Below, in pieces: positions 1 through 9,319 of a stretch of DNA of 64,000 bases (the stretch's first letter is position 1; each line of letters opens with the position of its first letter). Source of the DNA: Profundibacter amoris (lineage in GTDB: Bacteria > Pseudomonadota > Alphaproteobacteria > Rhodobacterales > Rhodobacteraceae); NCBI RefSeq assembly GCF_003544895.1, contig NZ_CP032125.1, positions 248,001 to 312,000 of the forward strand. Direction: 5' to 3'. A program made the position numbers and the translations under genes. The notes below the pieces were generated by a model. The model worked only from the letters and a program-made list of their open reading frames with translations. It had not been told where the DNA came from and searched no databases.

Positions 1-66
1 CCGGTCGGGCGCTATCATTTTTGCGCATGACTGTGTTGCGCGAACGTTCAACAGTATAGGAATGTG

Positions 67-891
67 ATGAAAACCATCTCGGAAAACACCTGTTTCGGCG
101 GAACGCAAGGCGTCTATAGCCACACGTCCACGGTCTGCAATTGCGACATGACCTTTGCCGTCTATCTGCCGCCGCAAGCCAAGTCCGGCCCCGTGCCGGT
201 GCTGTGGTATCTGTCCGGCCTGACCTGCACCCATGAAAACGCGATGACCAAGGCGGCATTGCAGGAACATGCGGCACGGCGGGGGATGGCGGTGGTCTAT
301 CCCGATACCAGCCCACGCGGCGAGGGCGTGGCCGATGACGAGGATTATGCGCTGGGGCAAGGCGCGGGGTTCTATGTGAACGCAACGCAGGCCCCTTGGG
401 CGGCGCATTTCCAGATGTATGATTATGTGTTGACAGAATTGCGGGAACTGGTGATGGCACAATTTCCGCTGGCCGACAGCCACGGCATCACCGGCCATTC
501 AATGGGCGGACATGGCGCGTTGACGCTGGCCCTGAACAACCCCGATAAATTTGCCTCGGTTTCGGCCTTTGCGCCTATCGCCAATCCCACGGCGTCCGAT
601 TGGGGCAGGGTGCAACTGGCAGCCTATTTAGGCGAAGATGAAACAGCATGGCAGGCCCATGACGCGACGGTTCTGATCAATGCCAAAGGCTGGTCGCGCG
701 ATGTGTTGATTGATCAAGGCACATCCGACCAGTTTCTGGAATTGCTAAAGCCCGAGGCACTGTCAGCGGCCCTTGCATCGGCCCGTATCCCCGGCGTGTT
801 CCGGATGCAGCCGGGATATGATCACAGCTATTACTTTGTCTCGACGTTCGCGGGTGATCATGTGGATTGGCACGCGGATCGGGCGGGGTAA
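67..891 (+). CDS. fghA: S-formylglutathione hydrolase
   Basis: A cytoplasmic esterase of 274 aa that hydrolyses S-formylglutathione to formate and glutathione, the second step of glutathione-linked formaldehyde oxidation. The alpha/beta-hydrolase nucleophile elbow GHSMGGHGA is present with Ser145. The expected acid and base are Asp221 (in DQGTSDQF) and His253 (in YDHSYYF), so the triad is complete. The length matches the family (about 275 aa). A GTG lies directly before the chosen ATG at 67; AGGA at 58-61 fits the ATG better. The partner glutathione-dependent formaldehyde dehydrogenase is probably just outside the window upstream. Its place beside xoxF fits clearance of formaldehyde made from methanol. 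The identification is secure. Confidence 0.95.
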   Translation: MKTISENTCFGGTQGVYSHTSTVCNCDMTFAVYLPPQAKSGPVPVLWYLSGLTCTHENAMTKAALQEHAARRGMAVVYPDTSPRGEGVADDEDYALGQGAGFYVNATQAPWAAHFQMYDYVLTELRELVMAQFPLADSHGITGHSMGGHGALTLALNNPDKFASVSAFAPIANPTASDWGRVQLAAYLGEDETAWQAHDATVLINAKGWSRDVLIDQGTSDQFLELLKPEALSAALASARIPGVFRMQPGYDHSYYFVSTFAGDHVDWHADRAG

Positions 892-931
892 ACATTCGCC
901 GTTCACAATTCGGACAGGTCGAAAAGGCAAG

Positions 932-961
932 ACAGGGCACGCGCCCTGTTTTGTTGTTTTT
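932..961 (+). terminator. Rho-independent terminator after fghA
   Basis: A perfect 7-bp stem ACAGGGC/GCCCTGT with a 4-nt loop is followed by a T-rich run (949-961) with only two interrupting G. It lies 40 nt past the fghA stop and separates fghA from xoxF. This is the best intrinsic terminator in the window. Confidence 0.85.
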
Positions 962-1172
962 ACAGCGAAAAATACATTCAAAATCTTGCAGAATTACGAC
1001 TAAGGCCCAGTTGCCCAAAAGCGGTGTCTCCTTCTTAATAAGAGTCTGAATAGAAAAATCCGGCTGCTGAACGGGCGTATTCATACGTTCGCGGACATCA
1101 AGGAAACCGGGGTGTAATCCAGCATCAAACGACAGCAGCGGGAACCGGATCTGGATGAACAAGGAGGAAAGA

Positions 1173-2972
1173 ATGAAACGATTTCTAACGGGCGCTGCGT
1201 TATTGCTGCTATCCAGCAGTCTGACAGCAAGCGCCAATGAATCAGTATTGGAGGCCACCGGAAACCCGGCACAATGGGCGATCCAGACTGGCGACTATGC
1301 CAATACGCGCTATTCGAAACTGGATCAGATCAATGCTGGCAATGTGGGCGACATGCAGGTGGCATGGACGTTCTCGACCGGCGTTCTGCGTGGGCATGAA
1401 GGCTCGCCTTTGGTGATCGGGGATGTGATGTATGTGCATTCGCCGTTCCCTAATATCGTCTTTGCGCTGGATCTGAATAATGATGGCAAGATCCTGTGGA
1501 AATACGAGCCCAAGCAGGACCCCAATGTCATTCCGGTGATGTGCTGTGATACAGTGAACCGTGGTCTGGCTTATGCCGATGGCAAAATCTTCCTGCATCA
1601 GGCGGACACTACCGTTGTGGCGCTGGATGCCAACAGCGGCGAAGTCGTCTGGTCGGTGGTCAATGGTGATCCCAGCAAGGGCGAAACCAACACAGCCACG
1701 GTGATGCCGGTGAAAGACAAGGTGATTGTCGGGATATCCGGCGGCGAATTCGGCGTGCGCGGCTCTGTGACCGCTTACAACATTGCTGATGGCTCGCTCG
1801 CTTGGCGCGCCTATTCAATGGGACCGGATAGCGATATTCTGGTGGATCCGGAAAAAACCACCCATTTGGGCAAGCCGATCGGCAAGGATTCCGGCCTGAA
1901 CACATGGGAAGGAGATCAGTGGAAGATCGGCGGCGGCACCACATGGGGCTGGTATTCCTATGACCCGGAATTGAACCTGATCTATTACGGCTCGGGCAAC
2001 CCGTCCACATGGAACCCGGGGCAACGTCCGGGGGATAACCGCTGGTCGATGACCATCATGGCGCGGGATGCTGATACCGGCATTGCCAAATGGTTCTACC
2101 AGATGACTCCGCATGATGAGTGGGATTATGACGGCATCAACGAAATGATCCTGACCGATCAGGAAATCGGCGGTGAAATGCGCAAGGTGCTGACCCACTT
2201 TGACCGTAACGGCTTTGGCTATACGCTGGACCGCGTCACAGGTGAATTGTTGGTGGCGGAACTGTTTGACCCGGCAGTCAACTGGACAACCGGCGTCGAT
2301 ATGGATCCGGCCTCGCCGACCTATGGCCGTCCGGCTGTGGTGCCTGCGATGTCTACCGAAACCAATGGCGAGGACGTGAACTCGGTCGGGATTTGTCCGG
2401 CGGCGCTGGGGTCAAAAGACCAGCAGCCAGCGGCCTATTCGCCCAAAACCGAGCTATTCTATGTGCCGACAAACCACGTCTGCATGGATTACGAGCCTTT
2501 CCATGTCGCCTATACCGCAGGTCAGCCCTATGTTGGCGCGACCCTGTCGATGTATCCGCCCGAAGGTGAAACCAATATGGGCAATTTCATCGCATGGGAT
2601 GGTAAAACCGGAACGATCAAATGGTCCTTGCCTGAGCAGTTCTCGGTCTGGTCCGGTGCGCTGGCAACGGCAGGTGACGTGGTGTTCTACGGCACGCTCG
2701 AAGGATATCTGAAAGCTGTGGACGCCAACACGGGCGAAGAGCTGTACAAGTTCAAAACCCCGTCCGGCATCATCGGCAATGTGATGACTTTCGAGCATGG
2801 CGGCAAGCAATACGTCGCGGTTTATTCGGGTGTTGGTGGTTGGGCCGGGATTGGCCTTGCGGCCGGTCTGACCAACTCGACCGATGGTCTGGGGGCTGTG
2901 GGTGGCTATGCCGCACTCAGCGACTATACCGCCCTTGGTGGCACGCTCACGGTGTTCGGATTGCCAAACTAA
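1173..2972 (+). CDS. xoxF: Lanthanide-dependent methanol dehydrogenase XoxF
   Basis: Periplasmic PQQ quinoprotein of 599 aa that oxidises methanol (possibly on to formaldehyde or formate) and passes electrons to cytochrome c. It has a signal peptide ending near ASA-NE, the vicinal disulphide Cys124-Cys125 (in [10 protein letters not shown]) that sits over PQQ, and tryptophan-docking propeller repeats. The catalytic Asp318 is followed two residues later by Asp320 (WDYDG). That extra Asp is the diagnostic lanthanide ligand of XoxF; calcium MxaF enzymes have Ala there. The start at 1173 has a strong AAGGAGG; an in-frame ATG 18 nt upstream overlaps that ribosome site and is unlikely. It heads xoxFGJ. 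No mxa genes are visible, so methanol oxidation here would depend on lanthanide supply. Confidence 0.96.
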   Translation: MKRFLTGAALLLLSSSLTASANESVLEATGNPAQWAIQTGDYANTRYSKLDQINAGNVGDMQVAWTFSTGVLRGHEGSPLVIGDVMYVHSPFPNIVFALDLNNDGKILWKYEPKQDPNVIPVMCCDTVNRGLAYADGKIFLHQADTTVVALDANSGEVVWSVVNGDPSKGETNTATVMPVKDKVIVGISGGEFGVRGSVTAYNIADGSLAWRAYSMGPDSDILVDPEKTTHLGKPIGKDSGLNTWEGDQWKIGGGTTWGWYSYDPELNLIYYGSGNPSTWNPGQRPGDNRWSMTIMARDADTGIAKWFYQMTPHDEWDYDGINEMILTDQEIGGEMRKVLTHFDRNGFGYTLDRVTGELLVAELFDPAVNWTTGVDMDPASPTYGRPAVVPAMSTETNGEDVNSVGICPAALGSKDQQPAAYSPKTELFYVPTNHVCMDYEPFHVAYTAGQPYVGATLSMYPPEGETNMGNFIAWDGKTGTIKWSLPEQFSVWSGALATAGDVVFYGTLEGYLKAVDANTGEELYKFKTPSGIIGNVMTFEHGGKQYVAVYSGVGGWAGIGLAAGLTNSTDGLGAVGGYAALSDYTALGGTLTVFGLPN

Positions 2973-3001
2973 CCGGTGATCCAAGACTAATGGCCTAATG
3001 G

Positions 3002-3035
3002 ACCGGCGCAGTATCTTGAGTGAAACTGCGCCGGT
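3002..3035 (+). promoter_or_regulatory. Intercistronic hairpin between xoxF and xoxG
   Basis: A perfect 11-bp inverted repeat (ACCGGCGCAGT / ACTGCGCCGGT) with a 12-nt loop lies 29 nt after the xoxF stop. No T-tract follows, so it looks like an mRNA-stabilising or partial-attenuation hairpin that would keep xoxF mRNA above xoxGJ, rather than a full terminator. The role is inferred. Confidence 0.7.
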
Positions 3036-3062
3036 ATCCGTTTCAAAAGGGGACCATGATAA

Positions 3063-3590
3063 ATGCCGATAACGTCACACACAAAAGCTGCCATCGGAGC
3101 AATCGCCATTCTATACGGAACGCTATCAGGGGCGGCGGCACAGGACGCGGACAATATCACAGCCGTCCGCAACGAGGATGGACGCTATTACACCGCTGAT
3201 GATGTGCCGACATTCAACGTGGCCGAAGATGGCACCGTGGACTGGCCCACCTACGAGGGGTTCCGGCGCTATCATTCGGAATGTCACGTTTGCCACGGGC
3301 CGGATGGCGAAGGGTCCAGTTATGCGCCGGCAATCAAGAACTCGGCTGTCGATATGGATTACTATGATTTTCTGGAAATCGTGGCCAGCGGCAAAATGGA
3401 ATCCAAGGGGGGTACCGAATTTGTGATGCCCACCTTTGGCACCAACCGCAATGTTATGTGCTATCTTGATGACATCTACGTTTACCTGAAAGCGCGCGGC
3501 AGTGATGCCATCCCGCGGGGCCGGCCGCGTCAGAAAGAGCCAAAGTCGGATGCTATCAGGGCGGATCAGAAAGAGTGTCTGGATGGGTAG
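3063..3590 (+). CDS. xoxG: Cytochrome c (XoxG, c553-type) electron acceptor of XoxF
   Basis: Secreted c-type cytochrome of 175 aa. It has a signal peptide ending near GAAAQD, one haem-attachment motif CHVCH (Cys74, Cys77, His78) and a likely axial Met122 in EFVMPTFG. It is expected to take electrons from the methanol dehydrogenase in the periplasm; in Paracoccus the equivalent gene is called cycB. It follows xoxF after a hairpin and overlaps xoxJ by 8 nt, so translation is probably coupled. The charged C-terminal tail (RGRPRQKEPKSD) is low in complexity. Confidence 0.9.
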   Translation: MPITSHTKAAIGAIAILYGTLSGAAAQDADNITAVRNEDGRYYTADDVPTFNVAEDGTVDWPTYEGFRRYHSECHVCHGPDGEGSSYAPAIKNSAVDMDYYDFLEIVASGKMESKGGTEFVMPTFGTNRNVMCYLDDIYVYLKARGSDAIPRGRPRQKEPKSDAIRADQKECLDG

Positions 3591-4416
3591 GAAACTGGTC
3601 AGGGTATTTGCGATTGTTGTTGCCTTTTGCGGGGCAATAACCGCGCACGCCCAAACCGCCGACCTTGTGTCAAAGACGGCCTTTCGCGTCTGCGCGGATC
3701 CGGCTAACAGTCCGTTTTCCAATAAGGAAGGGACGGGGTTTGAAAACAAGATCGCGGACCTGTTTGCCGACCAACTGGACCTGCCGCTGGAATATATGTG
3801 GTTTCCAATGGCCACGGGATTTGTGCGCAAAACCCTGAAAGAAAACCGCTGTGACGTGATTATCGGTTTTGCGCAGGGGCATGAACTGGTGTTGAACACC
3901 AACCATTATTACACATCGGCCTATGTCATTGTCACCCGTGCGGACAGTGATCTGGCATCGGTCGATACCCTTTCCGACCCGCGCCTGAAAGGACATGCTA
4001 TCGGGGTGATCGCAGGCACACCACCCGCCAGCCATATGGCCCGCAACGGCCTGATGCCGCTGGCCAAACCCTATCAGTTGATGGTGGACCGGCGGTTCTA
4101 TTCCCCGAACCAAGACATGCTGGATGATCTGCGTGGTGGTGTGATTGATGCCGCTTTCATATGGGGACCGATTGCCGGAAACCTGTTGCAAAAGGGGGAT
4201 GGTGATCTGGTGATGACCCCGCTTTTGAAAGAAACACTGCCGCCCAAAATGGCCTACCGGATCACTATGGGAGTGCGGCAAGGCGAGTTGGTCTGGAAAC
4301 GCAAACTGAATTCGATGATCCGCGAAAATCAGGTGGCGATTGACCGGATACTAACCGGCTATGGCGTGCCGTTGCTGGACAATATGGGGCAGAACCTCAA
4401 GGAGGTGACTCAATGA
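3583..4416 (+). CDS. xoxJ: XoxJ-type periplasmic solute-binding-like protein
   Basis: A periplasmic protein of 277 aa with a signal peptide (VFAIVVAFCGAITAHAQT) and a bacterial extracellular solute-binding family 3 fold (FRVCADPANSPFSN, then ENKIADLFADQL). XoxJ/MxaJ proteins are thought to help activate or mature the methanol dehydrogenase rather than to import a solute. The ATG at 3583 is chosen because it overlaps the xoxG stop and directly precedes the signal peptide; starting further upstream would add an unrelated basic extension. The stop overlaps the next gene as ATGA. Confidence 0.9.
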   Translation: MGRKLVRVFAIVVAFCGAITAHAQTADLVSKTAFRVCADPANSPFSNKEGTGFENKIADLFADQLDLPLEYMWFPMATGFVRKTLKENRCDVIIGFAQGHELVLNTNHYYTSAYVIVTRADSDLASVDTLSDPRLKGHAIGVIAGTPPASHMARNGLMPLAKPYQLMVDRRFYSPNQDMLDDLRGGVIDAAFIWGPIAGNLLQKGDGDLVMTPLLKETLPPKMAYRITMGVRQGELVWKRKLNSMIRENQVAIDRILTGYGVPLLDNMGQNLKEVTQ

Positions 4417-4979
4417 TCCGCCAGATGTTCGGGGCATTTCTTGCCGTATCCCTGCTGACCTCGCCCGCCTATGCCCAAAGTGTCACGGTGGAGGAGCCGG
4501 ATGATTACATGCAGGAACACTACCGCTCGTCGGTTCCCGCGACGCTGAAGGGTGGAACGGTGGTGGGGCCGGAACAAGCACATGAATTGTGGCAAAGCGG
4601 CATGGTGGCCTTTGTCGATGTGGTGCCGCGCCCGCCAAAGCCCGCGAACCTGCCTAAGGGCACGATCTGGCGCGAAAAGTCGCGCCATTCCATCCCCGGC
4701 GCGATCTGGCTGCCCAATGTCGGTTATGGAAAAATCGCCCCGCAAACAGACGCTTATTTCCGGCAGGGGCTGGAGAAGGTTACAGGTGGTGACAAGGCGC
4801 ATCCGGTGCTGTTGTTCTGTCTGGCGGATTGCTGGATGTCATGGAACGCCGCCAAACGCGCGATCGAGGAATACGGCTATGAAACTGTCTACTGGTTCCC
4901 CGAAGGCACCGACGGCTGGACGTTCTATGACTACCCAACCGAGGTGCTAAAGCGCGAACCCGCGCCCGCGCAAAACTGA
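4413..4979 (+). CDS. PQQ-dependent catabolism-associated CxxxCW rhodanese-like protein
   Basis: Secreted protein of 188 aa with a signal peptide (LAVSLLTSPAYAQ) and a rhodanese-like domain. The motif CLADCW (Cys136, Cys140, Trp141) followed by MSWNAAKRA is the hallmark of a family found only beside PQQ-dependent alcohol dehydrogenase genes. The role is unknown; a thiol or sulfur-transfer step in quinoprotein maturation is a reasonable guess given the SoxYZ-like carrier next door. It is the last gene of the xox operon, coupled to xoxJ by ATGA, and ends 1 nt from the convergent SoxYZ-like gene. Confidence 0.88.
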   Translation: MIRQMFGAFLAVSLLTSPAYAQSVTVEEPDDYMQEHYRSSVPATLKGGTVVGPEQAHELWQSGMVAFVDVVPRPPKPANLPKGTIWREKSRHSIPGAIWLPNVGYGKIAPQTDAYFRQGLEKVTGGDKAHPVLLFCLADCWMSWNAAKRAIEEYGYETVYWFPEGTDGWTFYDYPTEVLKREPAPAQN

Positions 4980-4980
4980 T

Positions 4981-5826
4981 TTAGCCCTGTCCCAGCGAGA
5001 ATAGCTGATGGAACGTCGCGCCATCGGTGTCTTGCATATCAATGCTCAGGGTGCCGGACCCTGCGGGCAGCACCACGGATAGCGCCGGATCCTCGCTGAT
5101 TGAAATACTGCCGGTCATGGTGAACATCGGGCTTTCATCGGTGGTGAATTTTACCATCTCGATGAAACGGGCGGGCAGATAGAGCAGGGTGATCTGGTTC
5201 ATTTGCAGGCCGGAATGGCTGGGATGACTAAACGATACCTGTGCTTTTACCGGCTGCGGTTCGGCCTTGGTGCCACTTGCCAGCGAAACCAGCCGTGTTT
5301 TGGCGTTCATAGTGTTTGCCGGTGCCAGGGCCAGCTTCATCTGGCCAAGGGTTTTCAGGGCAATGGCCGGATCGTTCACCGGCGGGGCGGCACAGGCCCC
5401 AAGGCCCGAGGTTTTGGTAAACCCTTCACTGACCAACAACTGCCCGTCGGTGGTTTCCACCACCAGATGGATGCCGCTGGGTCCGTTCAGGCGCATGGTC
5501 ATGTCAAAGGTAAAATTGCCGGTCGGGCGCTGCATTTCGAACACTGCTGAAACCGGCATCGGGTTTTCGTCGATCACCAGATAGACCTTGTCGATCAATT
5601 GCCCGTCAGGCAGGGCAACACTGGCCCCCATCATCACCCGCCGGTCATCCGTTGCGCGGTAGGGGGTGCGCAGCGTGACGGTTTGGGCGCTGGCCATAGT
5701 AACGTCGCGGGCCTCGTCAAACATCAGCGGGCTGATGTCATCCCATGCCTCGCCTGCAATGCTGGCGGATGGTAAAACTGCAAGGGCAGCGGTGGCAATG
5801 ATTGTCTTGAAAACCGATCTTAACAT
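4981..5826 (-). CDS. Quinoprotein dehydrogenase-associated SoxYZ-like carrier protein
   Basis: Secreted fusion of 281 aa with a signal peptide (AVLPSASIAGEA). The N-terminal part (about 30-165) is SoxY-like and carries one conserved-looking Cys in SGLGACAAPP. The C-terminal part (about 185-281) is SoxZ-like with the immunoglobulin-like pattern KAQVSFSHPSHSG. True SoxY ends in a GGCGG swinging arm; here the cysteine lies at the SoxY/SoxZ junction. Families of this architecture occur beside PQQ alcohol dehydrogenases. It may carry a sulfur or thiol cargo together with the rhodanese-like neighbour; that is inference. It starts a minus-strand group apart from the xox operon. Confidence 0.85.
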   Translation of the reverse strand: MLRSVFKTIIATAALAVLPSASIAGEAWDDISPLMFDEARDVTMASAQTVTLRTPYRATDDRRVMMGASVALPDGQLIDKVYLVIDENPMPVSAVFEMQRPTGNFTFDMTMRLNGPSGIHLVVETTDGQLLVSEGFTKTSGLGACAAPPVNDPAIALKTLGQMKLALAPANTMNAKTRLVSLASGTKAEPQPVKAQVSFSHPSHSGLQMNQITLLYLPARFIEMVKFTTDESPMFTMTGSISISEDPALSVVLPAGSGTLSIDMQDTDGATFHQLFSLGQG

Positions 5827-5905
5827 TTAATCCTCCCTGTTCACGCGTTAAGGCAATATACAATCGTGCCAATGGCCTGTCACCGTTCCTATGGTCGTAG
5901 ATGGA

Positions 5906-6850
5906 TCATTCGGCCAACAGGAACGCACCAAAGGCCCTAGGGCCGTCGCCAGTTTCATATTCCGACGTGACCCGCAGGGTTTGCACATCAATCACCGACA
6001 GGGTGTTGGAAAACCAGTTGGCAACATAAATCCTGCGGCCATCGGTCGAGGGGATGATCCCCTCGGGGTATTCGCCAACATCAATCGTGCCGACCGGTTG
6101 CAGTGTTTTCAGATCGAACACACTAACCGTATCGGCATACTGGTTGGTCACAAAGCCGTGCCCACCTGACAAGGCCACCGCATAGGGGCGCTCCTGGACT
6201 TCGAGTTGCCCAATCACACGGGCGTTTGCGATGTCGATCACGGTCACCGTATTGGTCGCTACATTGGCCGTATAGGCGCGGGTTCCCGTGGCGTCGATTG
6301 TCATGCCAAACGGCCTTTCGCCGACGGGTACGGTAGCAATACGTTCACCGCTATCTGTATCAATGATCGAAACCTGATCTGAATCACGATCCGCAGACAA
6401 CACCCTGCTTCCGTCGGGCGTAACCGCAATCCCTGCGGGGGAGTTCCCGACCTTGATAATGCGCAAAACCTGACCCGTGTCAGGCGCCACTTCGAACACC
6501 CGCGCGTTATACCAGTCGGTGACATAGACGCGGCGGCCATCGGGGTGAACCGCCACCCCGAACGGGCCGCCTTCCAGTATGATCTTTTTGGTTACTGTCA
6601 GGGTATCGCGGGCAATCACGCTCAGGGTTTTGCTATCGGGGCTGACCACATAGATGTGTGCGCCCTTCGGCCCCACTGCAACAGCCGCCGGTTTGCCACC
6701 AACGGGGATGGTTTTCAGCGTCTTGCCATTGTCCAGATCAATCACACTGACATCATTGCCGGATTGATTGGTGACAAACGCCATATCCCCCGCAAATGCA
6801 GGGGATACAGCCAGCCAACCGATCAGGAGAGACGGGAGAAGGTGAATCAA
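5906..6850 (-). CDS. YVTN-family beta-propeller protein, PQQ catabolism-associated
   Basis: Secreted seven-bladed propeller of 314 aa. Repeats of the type VSVIDLDNGKTLKTIPVGGKPAAVAV recur about every 42 residues, including YVTDWYNARV and YVANWFSNTL. The start is an unusual TTG whose last bases overlap the stop of the upstream SRPBCC gene as TTGA. It is kept because the next in-frame ATG would remove the signal peptide (LLIGWLAVSPAFAGD). Such propellers accompany PQQ alcohol dehydrogenase loci; their partner is unknown. A second related propeller is encoded at 9320. Confidence 0.85.
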   Translation of the reverse strand: MIHLLPSLLIGWLAVSPAFAGDMAFVTNQSGNDVSVIDLDNGKTLKTIPVGGKPAAVAVGPKGAHIYVVSPDSKTLSVIARDTLTVTKKIILEGGPFGVAVHPDGRRVYVTDWYNARVFEVAPDTGQVLRIIKVGNSPAGIAVTPDGSRVLSADRDSDQVSIIDTDSGERIATVPVGERPFGMTIDATGTRAYTANVATNTVTVIDIANARVIGQLEVQERPYAVALSGGHGFVTNQYADTVSVFDLKTLQPVGTIDVGEYPEGIIPSTDGRRIYVANWFSNTLSVIDVQTLRVTSEYETGDGPRAFGAFLLAE

Positions 6851-7389
6851 TTGGCTGCGCCGAACCGTTCGGTCAGGGCGTCCAGTCCGGCCTTGTAAAC
6901 GCTGGTAACAGCGGCAATCGCGGCTTCGTCGTTCAGTTCCTCGGGCGGATCATTGTTCGGATAGCCCCGATAAAACGCCCCGCGCCATTCCACGATGGAT
7001 CCACCGCCATCGCGTGGTTTGACTGTTAGATGCGAGGAATAGTTGGTGACGGGCAGAACCTTTACGTCGACTTTTTCAATGCGATAGGAATAGCTCATCT
7101 TCTCGGCGCTGTATTTGTATAGCAACTCGTCGATGGTCGGGCCGCCTTCCTTGCCCAGTGTCAGAACGCGGGTAGCGTTGATATCGTTGCCGCCGACACC
7201 TTCTGTGCTGAACACCACGGGATGCCAGCTCATATCCTGAAAGTTGCCGATCGCGGCCCAGACCTCTTCTGGGGGGGCGGCGACCTCGGCGGTCAGGGTG
7301 ATTTTCTGGCGCGACGGGCCATGGGCCAAAGCCGGTAGGGATATCATCGGCAAAGCCATCAGTGCCCCGATTATTGCGCGTCTGTTCAT
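6847..7389 (-). CDS. Secreted SRPBCC-family (START-like) protein
   Basis: A protein of 180 aa with a signal peptide (ALMALPMISLPALAHG) and a helix-grip SRPBCC domain: KITLTAEVAAPPEEVWAAIG, then MSWHPVVFSTEG and VEWRGAFYRG. These domains bind hydrophobic ligands in a deep cavity. The family recurs next to PQQ-dependent dehydrogenase clusters with no defined role; a cofactor or lipid chaperone in the periplasm would fit. It is translationally coupled to the propeller gene downstream. Confidence 0.82.
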   Translation of the reverse strand: MNRRAIIGALMALPMISLPALAHGPSRQKITLTAEVAAPPEEVWAAIGNFQDMSWHPVVFSTEGVGGNDINATRVLTLGKEGGPTIDELLYKYSAEKMSYSYRIEKVDVKVLPVTNYSSHLTVKPRDGGGSIVEWRGAFYRGYPNNDPPEELNDEAAIAAVTSVYKAGLDALTERFGAAN

Positions 7390-7410
7390 ACTGTTCTCCT
7401 TATCGACTAA

Positions 7411-7947
7411 TTATGATGTCTCGCATCCGACAAGAGTGCTGTTGTCAAAGATAAACCGATATCCACGCTTCCAGGCCAAGTCTGTGTTACCTCGGATATC
7501 AACAGCAAGCCCTCTGACCTGATATTTGGTTTCGACATCTCGCATCTGGATGTTCACGGACTGGATCAGGTTGGAAACTTTGGTGGCTTCGCTGACCACC
7601 ACATATTTTACGCCCAATTCGCGTCCGAATTTTATATCACACCCGTTGCATTGGGCCGGATTGAATATTTTGACCAATTTGTCGGCAATCGGGGCATTCG
7701 AGACCACAAAGAAACCGGCAGCCTGCAAGCGTTGAGTGATATATTCTTCACTGATACGGATTCTCTCAACTTCATCTTTGCGGATGCCATTATAAGCGCC
7801 TTCCGTGCTCATATCGTTGAAATGTATTCCTAAAAAGGCAACCTTGGTTCCGCATTCAATCTCGGAGCGTGGAAGCGTCGATCCCGCATGAGATGATAGG
7901 AATAACCCTAAAATTGCGAAAATGAAGGCAATTACAACGCCCTTCAT
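7411..7947 (-). CDS. DUF3280/DUF2380-like secreted protein
   Basis: A protein of 178 aa with an N-terminal signal peptide (FAILGLFLSSHAGS) and a Rossmann-like or TolB-N-like pattern (VAFLGIHFNDMST, then ISEEYITQRLQAAGFFVV). The pair CNGCD resembles a redox or metal site. Proteins of this family are found in xox/PQQ neighbourhoods and have no assigned function. The family call is from memory of the sequence pattern. It shares a 119-nt divergent promoter region with the ABC operon starting at 8067. Confidence 0.7.
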   Translation of the reverse strand: MKGVVIAFIFAILGLFLSSHAGSTLPRSEIECGTKVAFLGIHFNDMSTEGAYNGIRKDEVERIRISEEYITQRLQAAGFFVVSNAPIADKLVKIFNPAQCNGCDIKFGRELGVKYVVVSEATKVSNLIQSVNIQMRDVETKYQVRGLAVDIRGNTDLAWKRGYRFIFDNSTLVGCETS

Positions 7948-8066
7948 CCTATTCCTCCCCGATATTGCCCAAATGACACCCGATGGTCCCCGCTGGCAAT
8001 CAACGGGTCAATATCGACCATAGTCCAAAGGCAGGGGTCCTCATTGGGTCGTAGTCTGGCAGGGAT

Positions 8067-9302
8067 ATGAAAATACGGATGGCAATCAGCGGCAGGGCGA
8101 AAACTGTTTGGGCGATGTGGTGGATCCTTGTGGTCTGTCTGATCGGTGCTGCTCCTTTTGGCATGGCCTATGCGCAGGAAAAGCAAGTGATTTCGGCATT
8201 GGTGCTAAGGGTGGATACGCCCAAACCCAAACCGATCTCGCGGCTTGATCTGGTGCCGGATGATCTGGGCTTTGCCGGTGGCGCATTGGCGACCGAAGAC
8301 AACCAGACCACGGGACGTTTCATGGGGCAGGAGTTTGCCACCGCCTATAATGCTGTGCCGCCCGAAGAGGCCGTGGCGGCGATGAACGCAGCAATAGACG
8401 AGGGTGCACAATACATCGTGGTGCTGGCCGATGCGCCGATGGTTCTGACGTTGGCGGATGCAGCCAAGGGCAGGGCGCTGGTGCTGAACGCGCTTGCGCC
8501 GGATGACGGATTGCGCAACGGGGATTGTCGCGCGAACCTGCTGCATATCGCCCCCAGCCGTGCGATGTTGACGGATGCTTTGGCACAATTCCTGATGTGG
8601 AAGAAATGGCGAAACTGGTTTCTGGTCGAAGGATCCCACCCCGAGGACAAAGCGCTGGCCGACGCCTATCGCCGTGCGGCGCATAAATTCGGGGCAGAAA
8701 TTGTCGAGGAACGCGTGTTCGAAGACACGGGCGGGGCGCGGCGCACAGATTCCGGCCATGTTCAGGTACAAAAACAGATCCCCGTTTTCACACAGCGCGC
8801 GCCTAATTATGATGTGATGATTGCTGCAGACGAGGCAGACATATTCGCCGTTTATCTACCCTTTCAAACATGGGAGGCCCGCCCGGTTGCCGGTTCGGCA
8901 GGCCTGCGACCGGCCACATGGCACCCTGCCCAAGAGGCCTGGGGGGCAACCCAGTTCCAGCGCCGGTTTGAAAAACTGAACGGGCGTTATATGCGGCCCG
9001 AGGATTATCAGGTCTGGCTGGCCCTGCGGGTGTTAAGCGAAGCCGCGACCCGCACCAAATCCGATCAGTATGACGTGTTGGAAAAATACCTGCTGGGTAG
9101 CGATTTCGAAATTGCCGCCTTCAAGGGCGAGAAGCTGACGTTCCGCGCCTGGAACGGCCAGTTGCGCCAGCCGATCCTGTTGGTGGGGAACAGGGTTCTG
9201 GTCTCGGTGTCGCCGCAAGAGGGGTATCTGCATCAGGTCTCGCAACTGGACACCTTGGGAATTGATCAGCCGGAAAGCGGCTGTGATCTTGAGGGCCGAT
9301 GA
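8067..9302 (+). CDS. PQQ-system ABC transporter substrate-binding protein
   Basis: Secreted protein of 411 aa with a type 1 periplasmic binding (branched-chain amino acid receptor-like) fold and a signal peptide (GAAPFGMAYAQE). The pattern TDALAQFLMWKKWRNWFLVEG and the paired beta-alpha units support this. It belongs to the ABC group found beside PQQ-dependent alcohol dehydrogenases. The substrate is unknown; the group is predicted to act in export or sensing linked to alcohol oxidation. It heads a five-gene operon and overlaps the next reading frame slightly. Confidence 0.85.
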   Translation: MKIRMAISGRAKTVWAMWWILVVCLIGAAPFGMAYAQEKQVISALVLRVDTPKPKPISRLDLVPDDLGFAGGALATEDNQTTGRFMGQEFATAYNAVPPEEAVAAMNAAIDEGAQYIVVLADAPMVLTLADAAKGRALVLNALAPDDGLRNGDCRANLLHIAPSRAMLTDALAQFLMWKKWRNWFLVEGSHPEDKALADAYRRAAHKFGAEIVEERVFEDTGGARRTDSGHVQVQKQIPVFTQRAPNYDVMIAADEADIFAVYLPFQTWEARPVAGSAGLRPATWHPAQEAWGATQFQRRFEKLNGRYMRPEDYQVWLALRVLSEAATRTKSDQYDVLEKYLLGSDFEIAAFKGEKLTFRAWNGQLRQPILLVGNRVLVSVSPQEGYLHQVSQLDTLGIDQPESGCDLEGR

Positions 9303-9319
9303 TTGAAAAAGGAAACGCG

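Noticed and set aside
773-1049. Short plus-strand frames between fghA and xoxF
   Set aside because: They overlap fghA in another frame or the terminator hairpin at 932-961; nothing supports translation.
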